A stretch of 12,472 nt of DNA from Candidatus Limnocylindrales bacterium (lineage in GTDB: Bacteria; Moduliflexota; Moduliflexia; Moduliflexales; JAUQPW01), in assembly GCA_035559535.1 (NCBI GenBank), contig DATMBG010000024.1, positions 1-12,472 on the forward strand, written 5' to 3'. The first letter of the stretch is position 1; every line of letters begins with the position of its first letter. Made by a program: the position numbers and the translations under genes. The notes beneath the pieces are model-generated. The model was not told the origin of the DNA, did no database searches, and saw only the letters and a list, made by a program, of their open reading frames with translations. Of this stretch, positions 1-6,530 are shown one piece after another.

Positions 1-22
1 CGGGAGGCCTCCCGCCCCTACA
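1..22. repeat. Terminal palindrome and inverted repeat, left copy
   Basis: Bases 1-14 form a perfect palindrome (CGGGAGG/CCTCCCG). Bases 8-22 (CCTCCCGCCCCTACA) recur exactly as the reverse complement at 12458-12472, the other end of the window. Seen directly. The window therefore starts inside one copy of a dispersed palindromic repeat and stops inside another. This is what is expected when an assembly breaks at a repeat, though two flanking copies of a mobile repeat would look the same. Confidence 0.75.
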
Positions 23-24
23 GA

Positions 25-83
25 GGGGGAACTGGGGGGCTAGGGGGGAATGGGGGTGAGGGGAGAGGGGTCGGGGGTGAGGG
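25..83 (+). repeat. G-tract array, potential G-quadruplex and dispersed repeat
   Basis: Eight runs of three to six G occur at 25-29, 34-39, 43-48, 52-56, 60-63, 67-70, 73-77 and 81-83, separated by 2-4 bases. This exceeds the usual G3+N1-7 quadruplex pattern. The last 24 bases (60-83), reverse complemented, match 12247-12270 at 22 of 24 positions, so this is also part of a repeat family present at both ends of the window. Quadruplex formation is inferred from pattern only. Confidence 0.6.
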
Positions 84-326
84 CCACTTAAACGTTAAAC
101 AAAACTAAGTAAACAGTGTAGTAGAATATCTTGTTGCCGGCGTCTTGTTCAGGGTTTCGCCTCCCTGCCGTTGGTTTCAGGTTTGAACAGCCCCGGCAGA
201 GCTAAAAAGGGGCCTGTTTACCCGGGTTCGACCTTTTTTACTCGTTCTCAAGTTAAACGACGTTGAGGTTCCGCCCGGGAATAAGAAAAAAGGGGTCACG
301 AACCCGAAATAGGAGCCTGAGGAATC
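84..326. other. Non-coding leader upstream of the M23 peptidase gene
   Basis: No credible gene is visible here. The first part (about 88-130) is AT-rich and may hold the promoter of the downstream gene, but no good -35/-10 pair stands out. The ribosome binding site AGGAG lies at 311-315, 11 bases before the ATG at 327, with a second GAGG at 319-322. Confidence 0.5.
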
Positions 327-2516
327 ATGATCTGGTTGAACCGTTACAAAAGAGTTTCAGGAAAGTGTATTTTTAGCATCCTGATCTCCTTGCTGGCCGG
401 TATCCTGCTGGTATCAGATAATTCCTCATTGCCGGCCACGGAACGCTGGTTCCCACCTTTGGAGATCAAAGCAGGTCTTTCCTCGGTTTTTGGTGACTTT
501 CGGGAAACCCATCTTCATAGCGGAATTGATTTTCGAACCAACGGTCAGATCGGTTATAAAGTTTTTGCAGTAGACGACGGAGTGATTTATCGTCTCTCGG
601 TTCGGAAGCGAGGATTTGGAAAGGCCCTTTACATCCGGCATAGAGATGGCATCGAGAGTGTCTATGCTCACCTGGACAAATTTGAGGAAGAGCGGCTGGG
701 GTTGGAAACTTTTGTCAAACAAGCCCAGCGAAGCCAGGGAACCAAATATCCCGGTGACTTATTTCTGGAGAAGGCGGTTAGACGGGGTCAGCTCATTGCC
801 TTCTCAGGCGAGACGGGGGCCGGATTACCCCATCTCCATTTCGAACTCAGAAGAGGAGGTGGAAATCCCCTGGATCCCTTCTCCCTCGGCTTTTATTACT
901 TAGATGAAACACCTCCGGTAATCGAAAGGGTCGTGATGGAACCTGTGGGGTCTGGATCTTATGTGGAGGGGGAACATGATCCCCGGGAATATAAATTTGA
1001 GAAAGCAGGTTCTGAATATACCCTGCGGGAAGTACCTGAGGTGTCGGGGCGTATTCAGTTTCGGGCAGCCATGTACGACCAAATCGGGGCCGAGAATCAT
1101 TGTAGTGTACAGGCCATGCAGTTGCTCATCGATGGAAAACCCCTGTATGGAGTCCGTTTTGATACCTTTACTTTTAAAACCAACCATCGGGTGGGTCTGA
1201 TCTATGACTTCAATAAAACCCGCTATTATCCGGCCCAATATTATTATAAGCTTTACAATCCCTATGGTCATATGCCCTATGCAAAAAGTTTTAACCGAAA
1301 GGGAGGTATCTGGGACACAGATCAGGAAGCCGAAGGTCTTCATACCGTCGAGATTCAAGCAGAAGACGCCGTTGGTCATAAGGCTGTGGCTACTTTTAAG
1401 GTCAGAGTCGTTCACGAAGTAGAACGTGTAAATGTCTCACCCCGTGAGAACCCGGAAGTACGGAGACGCGGAGACAAAGCGCAGGCTATACAACAGAGTA
1501 TCAGAAGCCCGGCAGGCACGGCTATGGAACCCAACTCTTCTCGGCCTTCCAGGGCTCCCGGATCGCTTCAGGGAATAACCGTCGGTTTGCGTGATTTTGG
1601 AAATTTTATTGAGATTGTGATTCTTCCCGGCATGCCCTTGAGTACCTTCCCTGAAGTAATCGTACAACAAGAGGGTGGGGAAAAAGTCCAGGTTCCGGTT
1701 CGTCAGATTGGATCTTCCGATTCAAAGAGGCCGGGTAGATTTGTGGGAACCTATGATTTAATTCCAGGATTGGATGGACAGGCCGAGATTACAGTTTCCG
1801 GAACAGACCGGTCGGGAAAGACTTATCAAGTCCGCGAATTCTTCCTGGTCCAAACTATTTTTGCCCAGAAGGGTGGGACGGCCCGTTGGGGGGAAGATAC
1901 GTTTATCTCCTTCCCCCCAGGGGCTCTCTACGAAGATACCTTTATTACCATTGTTCCCGAAACTGATTATCAAGAAGAAGCCGATTTGCCACTGGTTTCT
2001 CCGGTTTACGAGTTTCGTCCTCGTGGAATACCCCTGGAGCGGAAAGCAACGGTTGGAATCCGCTATCCGACCCAGATCCAGGATCTCAAGAAGTTGGGGG
2101 TTTATCGCTGGGACCCCCTCCAAAGGCATTGGGATTATCTGGATGACCGGCTTAATCTCCCTCATCGAACCGTCTCTGCCGAAGTCAATTTTTTGGCGAC
2201 CTATGCCCTTCGTATAGATAATGCCGTTCCGGTTATTTCCGATCTTCGACCCGCTCCTGACAGTAAAGTCAAGGGCACTCTTTCTGAAATCTCTGCCATT
2301 ATTAAAGATCGGGGTAAGGGCGTGGATGAAGATTCTATCCTTATGGAACTGGATGGGGTTCGGGTAGAGGCCGAATACGACCCCGACCGTGACAAAGTAG
2401 CCTTTGTGCCGGAGCGACCTTTAAGGCCGGGTAAACATACCCTCAGAATTCAAGCTTCGGACCTTGCCGGAAATAAAGCAATCCCGGTTCAATCGGAATT
2501 CTGGGTGGAACCTTAA
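327..2516 (+). CDS. Periplasmic M23/LytM metallopeptidase with Ig-like C-terminal region
   Basis: A 729-residue protein. Residues about 12-30 are a hydrophobic signal or anchor segment. Residues about 40-185 are a Peptidase_M23 (LytM) domain with the zinc and catalytic residues in place: HSGID (His64, Asp68), YAHL (His115) and HLH (His169, His171). It should therefore be an active peptidoglycan endopeptidase rather than a degenerate LytM activator, or at least keep the metal site. An insertion of about 30 residues (123-150) sits between the YAH and HLH motifs. The rest (about 190-729) looks like a string of beta-sandwich modules: a segment near 520-555 starting GGTARWGEDTFISFPPGALY resembles a ZU5-like fold, and residues about 635-727 resemble a bacterial Ig-like repeat ending in DLAGNKA. 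Stop is TAA. It stands alone on the plus strand. Catalytic assignment is firm. The cell-wall target and the role of the tail are inferred. Confidence 0.9.
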   Translation: MIWLNRYKRVSGKCIFSILISLLAGILLVSDNSSLPATERWFPPLEIKAGLSSVFGDFRETHLHSGIDFRTNGQIGYKVFAVDDGVIYRLSVRKRGFGKALYIRHRDGIESVYAHLDKFEEERLGLETFVKQAQRSQGTKYPGDLFLEKAVRRGQLIAFSGETGAGLPHLHFELRRGGGNPLDPFSLGFYYLDETPPVIERVVMEPVGSGSYVEGEHDPREYKFEKAGSEYTLREVPEVSGRIQFRAAMYDQIGAENHCSVQAMQLLIDGKPLYGVRFDTFTFKTNHRVGLIYDFNKTRYYPAQYYYKLYNPYGHMPYAKSFNRKGGIWDTDQEAEGLHTVEIQAEDAVGHKAVATFKVRVVHEVERVNVSPRENPEVRRRGDKAQAIQQSIRSPAGTAMEPNSSRPSRAPGSLQGITVGLRDFGNFIEIVILPGMPLSTFPEVIVQQEGGEKVQVPVRQIGSSDSKRPGRFVGTYDLIPGLDGQAEITVSGTDRSGKTYQVREFFLVQTIFAQKGGTARWGEDTFISFPPGALYEDTFITIVPETDYQEEADLPLVSPVYEFRPRGIPLERKATVGIRYPTQIQDLKKLGVYRWDPLQRHWDYLDDRLNLPHRTVSAEVNFLATYALRIDNAVPVISDLRPAPDSKVKGTLSEISAIIKDRGKGVDEDSILMELDGVRVEAEYDPDRDKVAFVPERPLRPGKHTLRIQASDLAGNKAIPVQSEFWVEP

Positions 2517-2562
2517 AACCAGGAGACTTTGGGAATGTGGGACGCAGGAATATGGAGAAGGT

Positions 2563-2608
2563 GGGAGTATAGGGGTGTGGAAGTTCTATCTTCTACCCCC
2601 ACACTCCC
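2563..2608. terminator. Hairpin between convergent genes, possible bidirectional terminator or repeat
   Basis: GGGAGTATAGGGG (2563-2575) faces CCCCCACACTCCC (2596-2608), with an inner GAAG/CTTC pair (2580-2583 and 2590-2593). Read on the minus strand the two apparent mismatches become G-U pairs, so the stem is better as RNA from that strand. It lies between the stop of the M23 gene (2516) and the stop of the convergent gene at 2644. There is no clear T-run, so it may be a dispersed hairpin repeat rather than a true intrinsic terminator. Confidence 0.4.
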
Positions 2609-2643
2609 ATACATCCCTTTGTCCGAAAGTCCCCATCCTAAGA

Positions 2644-2946
2644 TCAGAGATTCAACGCCATAGCCCGAATGGTGGGTCGATCCAGGCGCCCGGTGACCCG
2701 AAGATAATGCCGATACTGGTACTTCCGAATAGCCTCCCGTGTGGCGGGACCCAGAATTCCGTCAATAGGCCCATAATATAACCCTTCTGCCCGAAGGACC
2801 CTCTGGGCTGCCTTAATGGCAGCTCTTGAATGATAACCCCTATCAACGATAATGACCCGGGTTCTGGGATGTGCTGACGCGACCGAGGGTGCTACCACCG
2901 AAGAAAGAAGGAGCGCCAGCAGTAAGATGATGATATTTTTCTTCAT
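2644..2946 (-). CDS. Small secreted peptidoglycan-binding (PG_binding_1) protein
   Basis: A 100-residue protein with a typical Sec signal peptide (MKKNIIILLLALLLSS, likely cleaved after ASA at residue 25). The mature part is almost entirely one PG_binding_1-type three-helix domain (about residues 42-98). It carries the family signature of a helix with AQRVLR, then GLYYGPIDGILGPATREAIRKYQ, where the D-G-x-x-G-P-x-T turn is diagnostic; the GRLDRPT segment begins the third helix. No catalytic domain is attached, so it probably binds cell-wall peptide or glycan as a stand-alone module. The start is supported by AGGAGG (complement of 2955-2960), 8 bases upstream of the ATG. It converges on the M23 peptidase gene, which may be a functional link through peptidoglycan. 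That link is inference from proximity. Confidence 0.88.
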   Translation of the reverse strand: MKKNIIILLLALLLSSVVAPSVASAHPRTRVIIVDRGYHSRAAIKAAQRVLRAEGLYYGPIDGILGPATREAIRKYQYRHYLRVTGRLDRPTIRAMALNL

Positions 2947-3273
2947 AGCTTATTCCTCCTGGACTCGCCTGCTCAGGAATCAGAACTCAGAAGCCATACC
3001 AGCCTGCCCGATATCCGATAACCGGATTTGGCCTTTCCCCTGACCTTCAGAGAAAAGAGCCTTGACTTAACGCCATGGCTCCAACCCGGAAAAGGGTCAG
3101 GGTCAGCTTATTTTTTGAAGCAAAAGTCTGCCGTTTTCCAGCTTCTGAGTTCTGACTCTCGGGTTTCTAACCGGTTATTCTCCTTCAGTCATTTTTTCCC
3201 ACGCTTGTGGCAAAAGTTTTGTTTATGGATCTATCTCTTAAGATGATGGTTTCTCTCATTAGTTTCATCGTTC
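2947..3273. other. Intergenic stretch with a long inverted-repeat element
   Basis: No convincing gene. The upstream region of the peptidoglycan-binding gene occupies the left edge. Most of the rest is the inverted-repeat element described at 2980-3155. From 3160 to 3273 I see no recognisable feature. A short plus-strand frame at 3028-3246 has no signal peptide, ribosome site or domain and is taken as chance. Confidence 0.5.
2980..3155. repeat. MITE-like element with 15-bp perfect inverted ends
   Basis: TCAGAACTCAGAAGC at 2980-2994 is repeated exactly in reverse complement at 3141-3155. A nested, shorter pair lies inside: CCTGACC near 3039-3045 against GGTCAGG near 3107-3113. The interior has no coding potential. 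This 176-base structure fits a non-autonomous repeat of the kind scattered through many environmental bacterial genomes. Identity as a mobile element is inferred, because no target duplication is obvious. Confidence 0.45.
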
Positions 3274-3537
3274 TTAAAGCCCGGTAGGGCATCCTCCCGG
3301 TGGAGCCGGAATAATATCTCCATGGCGCCGATGCGAATCCAAGGCATTGGAACTGATAGTAATTCTTCTATAGGGGTTTTCTTTAGAGCCCGTCCTATGG
3401 CAAATCGTTACTTTATGCCCGGTTGGGCTCGATATCTTTTTCTTTTTTCCGGCAGCCTGGACCTGGAAACTGAAGGAGGATAATACAGCCACCACCAGAA
3501 TGCCTATCACCGTTACTTTCCAAATAAGCTGTTTCAT
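3274..3537 (-). CDS. Small secreted protein with an ICHRTG...HGD Cys-His motif, function unknown
   Basis: An 87-residue protein. The chosen start is the ATG at 3535-3537, preceded by a perfect AAGGAGG (complement of 3544-3550) 6 bases away. The longer frame would start at a GTG (3588) without a comparable site and would put 17 charged residues ahead of the signal peptide. Residues 1-29 are a Sec signal peptide (cleavage likely near VQAAG). After a lysine-rich linker (KKKK, 31-34) comes a compact motif: VTICHRTGSKENPY (43-56), then ITISSNAL, then H69..H72-G-D and C83. The pattern C-H-x-T-G..NP....I.I..NAL..H..HGD...P..GC recurs in secreted proteins of many bacteria and has no known function. 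Cys46 and Cys83 could form a disulfide, and the histidines could bind metal. It is divergent from the lasso cluster. Confidence 0.8.
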   Translation of the reverse strand: MKQLIWKVTVIGILVVAVLSSFSFQVQAAGKKKKISSPTGHKVTICHRTGSKENPYRRITISSNALDSHRRHGDIIPAPPGGCPTGL

Positions 3538-3543
3538 CCAAAA

Positions 3544-3550
3544 CCTCCTT
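3544..3550 (-). promoter_or_regulatory. Ribosome binding site fixing the start at 3537
   Basis: On the minus strand this reads AAGGAGG, six bases before the ATG at 3537. It is the strongest Shine-Dalgarno near this gene and decides for the 87-residue product over the 104-residue GTG-started frame. Confidence 0.75.
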
Positions 3551-3612
3551 TTTGAAGGAAAAAACTGCAGGAAATACCTCTTTTTCACAGAAGCTTCAGT
3601 TTTTTAAAATTC

Positions 3613-3642
3613 TACCGAAAGTTTTTACCGGAGATTTTACCG
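3613..3642. promoter_or_regulatory. Three spaced TACCG direct repeats, possible operator
   Basis: TACCG occurs at 3613-3617, 3626-3630 and 3638-3642, with 13- and 12-base periods and T-rich spacers. It lies in the divergent region between the small secreted protein gene and the lasso promoter, about 95 bases upstream of the -35 box. Iterated sites near one helical turn are typical of regulator binding, but the repeat is short and could be chance. Confidence 0.25.
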
Positions 3643-3737
3643 AATCTGATAAATAAGACGTAGTTACCCAGGGATTTGTTCCCAACGGGAAAGGTTGGCC
3701 GAAGGAGGCTTTTGGCTAAAAATTTTAAAAAAATCCC

Positions 3738-3767
3738 TTGACGGATTGATAAATTTTGTTCTATACA
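3738..3767 (+). promoter_or_regulatory. Sigma70-like promoter of the lasso peptide operon
   Basis: TTGACG (3738-3743, 5/6 to the -35 consensus) and TATACA (3762-3767, 4/6 to the -10) are 18 bases apart in AT-rich DNA. Transcription would begin near 3774, leaving a leader of about 40 bases before the B1 start. This is the best promoter match I see in the window and the only clear one serving the cluster. Confidence 0.6.
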
Positions 3768-3815
3768 GGACAAACAAAAATTAAGGGATACGTTTAGAGA
3801 AACGGGGTTTCCAAC

Positions 3816-4115
3816 ATGGAGAATCCTCTATACAGATACTCAGTTGTTGTAGCAGTTAAAGACCTGGTTTCCTGCGAGCTGGCCGGGGAGATGGTTATCC
3901 TGCATCTCAAGGATGGGATATATTACGGTTTGAATCCTGTAGGGACCCGGATTTGGAATCTTATCCAGGAACCGACAACCGTGGACGAAATTCGTGGAGT
4001 CCTTTTGAGGGAGTACGACGTTGAAGAGGAGCGTTGTGAGCGTGATTTACTCGTGCTGCTTCAGGAGCTGGCAGGCAAAGGTCTCATCGAGGTAAAGAAT
4101 GAAACGGTTGTATAG
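3816..4115 (+). CDS. Lasso peptide B1 protein: PqqD-like RiPP recognition element
   Basis: A 99-residue stand-alone PqqD-family (PF05402) protein. In split lasso systems this part binds the precursor leader and delivers it to the B2 protease. The family pattern is clear: a beta-hairpin region (GEMVILHLKDGIYYGLNPVG, residues about 24-43), then TRIWNLI, then the winged-helix part with TVDEIRGVLLREYDVE and ERDLLVLLQELAGKGLIE. Leader binding would occur along the third beta-strand and the first helix, as in characterised RREs. No canonical Shine-Dalgarno precedes the ATG (only ACGGGG at about 3801-3806), so translation may be modest. It ends with TAG, which shows that amber is read as stop at least here in this genome. 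It overlaps B2 by 17 bases, so the two are co-expressed. Assignment rests on family pattern plus neighbours. Confidence 0.9.
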   Translation: MENPLYRYSVVVAVKDLVSCELAGEMVILHLKDGIYYGLNPVGTRIWNLIQEPTTVDEIRGVLLREYDVEEERCERDLLVLLQELAGKGLIEVKNETVV

Positions 4116-4539
4116 GTTCTTGTCCCTTCCCTCTCGGGATCGACATCTCCTGATTAAAGCTGCGCTTCTGCTTGGGGTAATCCGGTTAGGGTTATGGTTG
4201 CTGGCCTTTCAAACCCTGCAAGGTCTTCTTCTGAGAATACGATGGAAGTCCGCAAGGTTACGAGAAGCCGATCCTTTATCCCTTGAGCGGATTGCCTGGG
4301 CCATCCGGGTGGCCGGTCGGTATGTACCTGGAGTGACCTGTCTGATTCAGGCTCTGGCCGCTCAGGTACTCCTTGAGCAGGAAGGTCATCCTGCTTGCCT
4401 TCGCATCGGTGTTGCCAAAGACAAAAATGGGCGATTGCAGGCCCATGCCTGGACTGAGAGTGGGGGTAAGGTCGTGGTAGGTGGCGGAAATCTGTCCTCC
4501 TATACGCTGTTATCTACCCCGGCTGGGAAAAAGTTATGA
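4099..4539 (+). CDS. Lasso peptide B2 protein: leader peptidase (transglutaminase-like)
   Basis: A 146-residue protein of the Transglut_core3 (PF13471) lasso B2 type. It cuts the leader two residues after the conserved Thr so that the cyclase can use the new N-terminus. The N-terminal 50 residues are basic and hydrophobic. The core has the family block YVPGVTCLIQALAAQVLL with the presumed nucleophile Cys81, then CLRIGVA and the His block LQAHAWTE with His116. I do not see the Asp that completes the triad in McjB-type enzymes about 12 residues after the His; Gly-rich sequence (VVVGGG) is there instead. The third residue may be elsewhere or dispensable. The start has GAGG (4089-4092) 6 bases upstream. 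The end overlaps the cyclase start as ATGA (4536-4539), a translational coupling junction. Confidence 0.9.
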   Translation: MKRLYRFLSLPSRDRHLLIKAALLLGVIRLGLWLLAFQTLQGLLLRIRWKSARLREADPLSLERIAWAIRVAGRYVPGVTCLIQALAAQVLLEQEGHPACLRIGVAKDKNGRLQAHAWTESGGKVVVGGGNLSSYTLLSTPAGKKL

Positions 4540-6302
4540 GTGCCATCGTTGGGATTTACTATCCTGATAACCGGCCTGTAAATTCCCTGCATCTGGATCA
4601 CATGTTAAAAAGCCTGGCCCATCGGGGACCCGACGGTGCGGGGGCATGGCAGGAAGGACCGATGGGTCTCGGCCATGGAAGGCTGTGGACGACCCCGGAG
4701 TCTGTTCACGAAAAACTTCCCCTGGCAAACAAGACCGGGGATTTTATCCTGACTGCCGATGCCCGCATTGATAATCGCAACGAGTTGATAGCGACCCTGG
4801 AGATTACCGACCCACCGTCCAACGAAATTACCGATGGTGAGTTGATTCTCAGGGCCTATGAGCAGTGGGGTGAACACTGTCTAGAGAAGCTGTTAGGAGA
4901 CTTTGCCTTTGCTCTTTGGGATCGCAGAAGGCAGGTATTATTCTGTGCCCGGGATCCCTTTGGCGTTAAACCTTTTTATTATTATCATTCTGATCGGATC
5001 TTTGCCTTTGCCTCTGAAATTAAAGCACTTCTTTGTCTTCCAGAGGTACCACGACGGCTTAACGAAGTAAGGGTAGCCGACTACCTGGTATCGATCCTGG
5101 AGGACAAGATTATTACCTTTTATCGGGAAATTTTCCGTCTTCCGCCGGGTCACTGTATGACCGTAGACCGCGAGAAAGTATCGATACACTCCTACTGGTC
5201 CCTGGATCCCACCCATGACATCCGCTACGGTTCAAACGAAGAGTATGCCGAAGCCTTCCACGATCTCTTCAGGGAAGCAGTTCGTTGTCGTCTGCGAAGT
5301 GCTTTTCCCATAGGCTCAACCTTAAGCGGAGGGTTAGACTCCTCCTCCGTTGTCTGTATGGCCCGGAAAATCCTGGCCCAGGACCATAGCCGGGGATTAC
5401 AGACGTTTTCTGCCATCTTTGATACGGTTCCCCAATGTGACGAACGGCCGTTTATCAATGCCGTTCTGGCTCAGGACGGATTAAAGCCGCACTATATTCC
5501 TGCAGATAGGTTGAGCCCTTTAACCGATCTGGAACGTATGTTTTGGCATGAGGATGAAGCCTTCTACACCCCTAATTTATTCATACACTGGGGCCTATAC
5601 AAGGCCGCCCATCAACAAAATGTTCGAGTCTTTCTGGACGGTCTGGATGGGGATACCACCGTGTCTCATGGTCTTTCTTTGTTAACCGAACTTTTCCGTG
5701 CCGGAAAATGGTACTCCCTGATCATGGAAATTAAGGATCTCTCCCGGTATTTTAATCGCTCACCCTGGCGGCTTTTTCGAATGTATGTTCTTAGACCCTT
5801 CACGCCCAAACCGATACGACAGGTTTGGCGGGTACTCCGGGGACGGGCCCGGCCGGATTGGATGGTCGGTACGGTTATTAACCCTTATTTTGCCTCCCGT
5901 ATCGGCCTGACAGAGCGTTACCAAACCTTGCTGAAGGGACACCTGGATGTGGCTTACTCTTCAAGAGAGAATCACTGGAGACGGCTCACGGCCGGTCTTA
6001 TTCCCTTTGCCCTTGAAGTTGCCGATAAAGCTGCTGCGGCCTTTTCACTCGAACCCCGTTATCCCTTCTTCGACCGGCGATTGGTAGAGTTCTGCCTGGC
6101 CCTCCCTCCTGAACAGAAACTCTACCGGGGTTGGACCCGAATTATTCTGCGTCGTGCTATGGCCGATGTCTTGCCCGTGGAAGTCCAGTGGCGAAGGGAC
6201 AAATCGAACCTGGCCCCGAACTTCACCCAGGGGCTGTTGGCCTTTGAGCGAGAACGTCTGGAAGAGGTAATCCTGAACAACTCTAACAGGGTCGAGGAAT
6301 AG
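4536..6302 (+). CDS. Lasso peptide C protein: asparagine-synthetase-like macrolactam cyclase, ends at an in-frame TAG
   Basis: A 588-residue enzyme that adenylates the side-chain carboxylate of the core Asp and lets the N-terminal amine attack it, closing the lasso ring. The N-terminal half is a class II glutaminase-type fold without the Cys2 nucleophile (it begins MSAIVGIYY), as usual in lasso cyclases, which need no ammonia. The Asn_synthase half has the ATP PP-loop SGGLDSS (264-270), the second nucleotide motif DGLDGDTTVSHG (368-379), and the C-terminal EPRYPFFDRRLVEF (506-519) followed by GWTRIILRRAM. The frame is stopped by TAG at 6300-6302, yet the same frame then encodes 42 more residues matching the C-terminal end of this family (see 6303-6431). 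The coding unit would be 631 residues if uninterrupted. It may be a nonsense-mutated gene, a readthrough gene, a split gene or a sequence error. The start is coupled to B2 by ATGA. Confidence 0.9.
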   Translation: MSAIVGIYYPDNRPVNSLHLDHMLKSLAHRGPDGAGAWQEGPMGLGHGRLWTTPESVHEKLPLANKTGDFILTADARIDNRNELIATLEITDPPSNEITDGELILRAYEQWGEHCLEKLLGDFAFALWDRRRQVLFCARDPFGVKPFYYYHSDRIFAFASEIKALLCLPEVPRRLNEVRVADYLVSILEDKIITFYREIFRLPPGHCMTVDREKVSIHSYWSLDPTHDIRYGSNEEYAEAFHDLFREAVRCRLRSAFPIGSTLSGGLDSSSVVCMARKILAQDHSRGLQTFSAIFDTVPQCDERPFINAVLAQDGLKPHYIPADRLSPLTDLERMFWHEDEAFYTPNLFIHWGLYKAAHQQNVRVFLDGLDGDTTVSHGLSLLTELFRAGKWYSLIMEIKDLSRYFNRSPWRLFRMYVLRPFTPKPIRQVWRVLRGRARPDWMVGTVINPYFASRIGLTERYQTLLKGHLDVAYSSRENHWRRLTAGLIPFALEVADKAAAAFSLEPRYPFFDRRLVEFCLALPPEQKLYRGWTRIILRRAMADVLPVEVQWRRDKSNLAPNFTQGLLAFERERLEEVILNNSNRVEE

Positions 6303-6431
6303 GTGGATATTCCTGCTCTACGTAAAGCTTATCAACAATATCTGGATGAAAGAGATCCTTCCAGTGCCCTTACAGTATGGAAAACTGTGACGTTAGCTTT
6401 GTGGCTCCGCCAGACCGGATTAACTCCATGA
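6303..6431 (+). pseudogene. Detached C-terminal segment of the lasso cyclase, in frame after TAG
   Basis: Immediately after the TAG, in the same frame, the DNA encodes 42 residues ending at TGA 6429-6431: VDIPALRKAYQQYLDERD, then PSSALTVWKTVTLALWLRQ, then TGLTP. The pattern of an acidic start, ALRKAYQQYL helix, and a final W..VTLALWLR helix is what closes asparagine-synthetase-like proteins of this type. The codon replaced by TAG sits where such proteins often have an aromatic residue, so a single change from TAT or TAC would explain it. A GTG directly follows the TAG, with GAGGA (6294-6298) 4 bases before it, so separate coupled translation of this piece is also possible. In-frame continuation is seen directly. 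The family match is from memory, not alignment. Confidence 0.75.
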
Positions 6432-6439
6432 ATTCTTTC

Positions 6440-6483
6440 AGAAAGGAGGTGGAGAAACGGCAACTAAACCCAGTAATTTATAG
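6440..6483 (+). other. Orphan perfect Shine-Dalgarno with a tiny ACG-led frame
   Basis: AGAAAGGAGGTG at 6440-6451 is fully complementary to the usual bacterial 16S 3' end, stronger than the site of any real gene here, but no ATG, GTG or TTG follows at proper distance. Six bases after GGAGGT is ACG (6457), which opens ACG-GCA-ACT-AAA-CCC-AGT-AAT-TTA-TAG. One base change from ATG, this could be the remains of a second precursor gene, or the site may serve only to load ribosomes upstream of the real precursor gene. Interpretation is uncertain. Confidence 0.35.
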
Positions 6484-6530
6484 GAACCCGAGATAACCAT
6501 CAACCCTTTTCATGAAAGGAGTTTAAGACC

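Noticed and set aside
900-1415. Minus-strand open frame of 171 codons inside the M23 peptidase gene
   Set aside because: It lies wholly opposite a well-supported gene and its composition follows the complement of that gene's codons.
1774-2217. Plus-strand open frame of 147 codons inside the M23 peptidase gene
   Set aside because: It is an alternative frame of a gene with clear domains and shows no recognisable motif of its own.
3028-3246. Plus-strand frame of 72 codons in the gap before the small secreted protein gene
   Set aside because: It crosses the inverted-repeat element and lacks a ribosome site or any family pattern.
6300-6302. TAG as a pyrrolysine codon in the cyclase
   Set aside because: There is no pyrrolysine machinery in the window, B1 ends at TAG, and a mutated Tyr codon is a simpler explanation. 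It is kept only as a remote option under the nonsense-codon finding.
6512-6526. Mini-frame ATG-AAA-GGA-GTT-TAA just before the precursor gene
   Set aside because: It overlaps the ribosome site of the precursor and has no upstream site of its own, so it is probably incidental.
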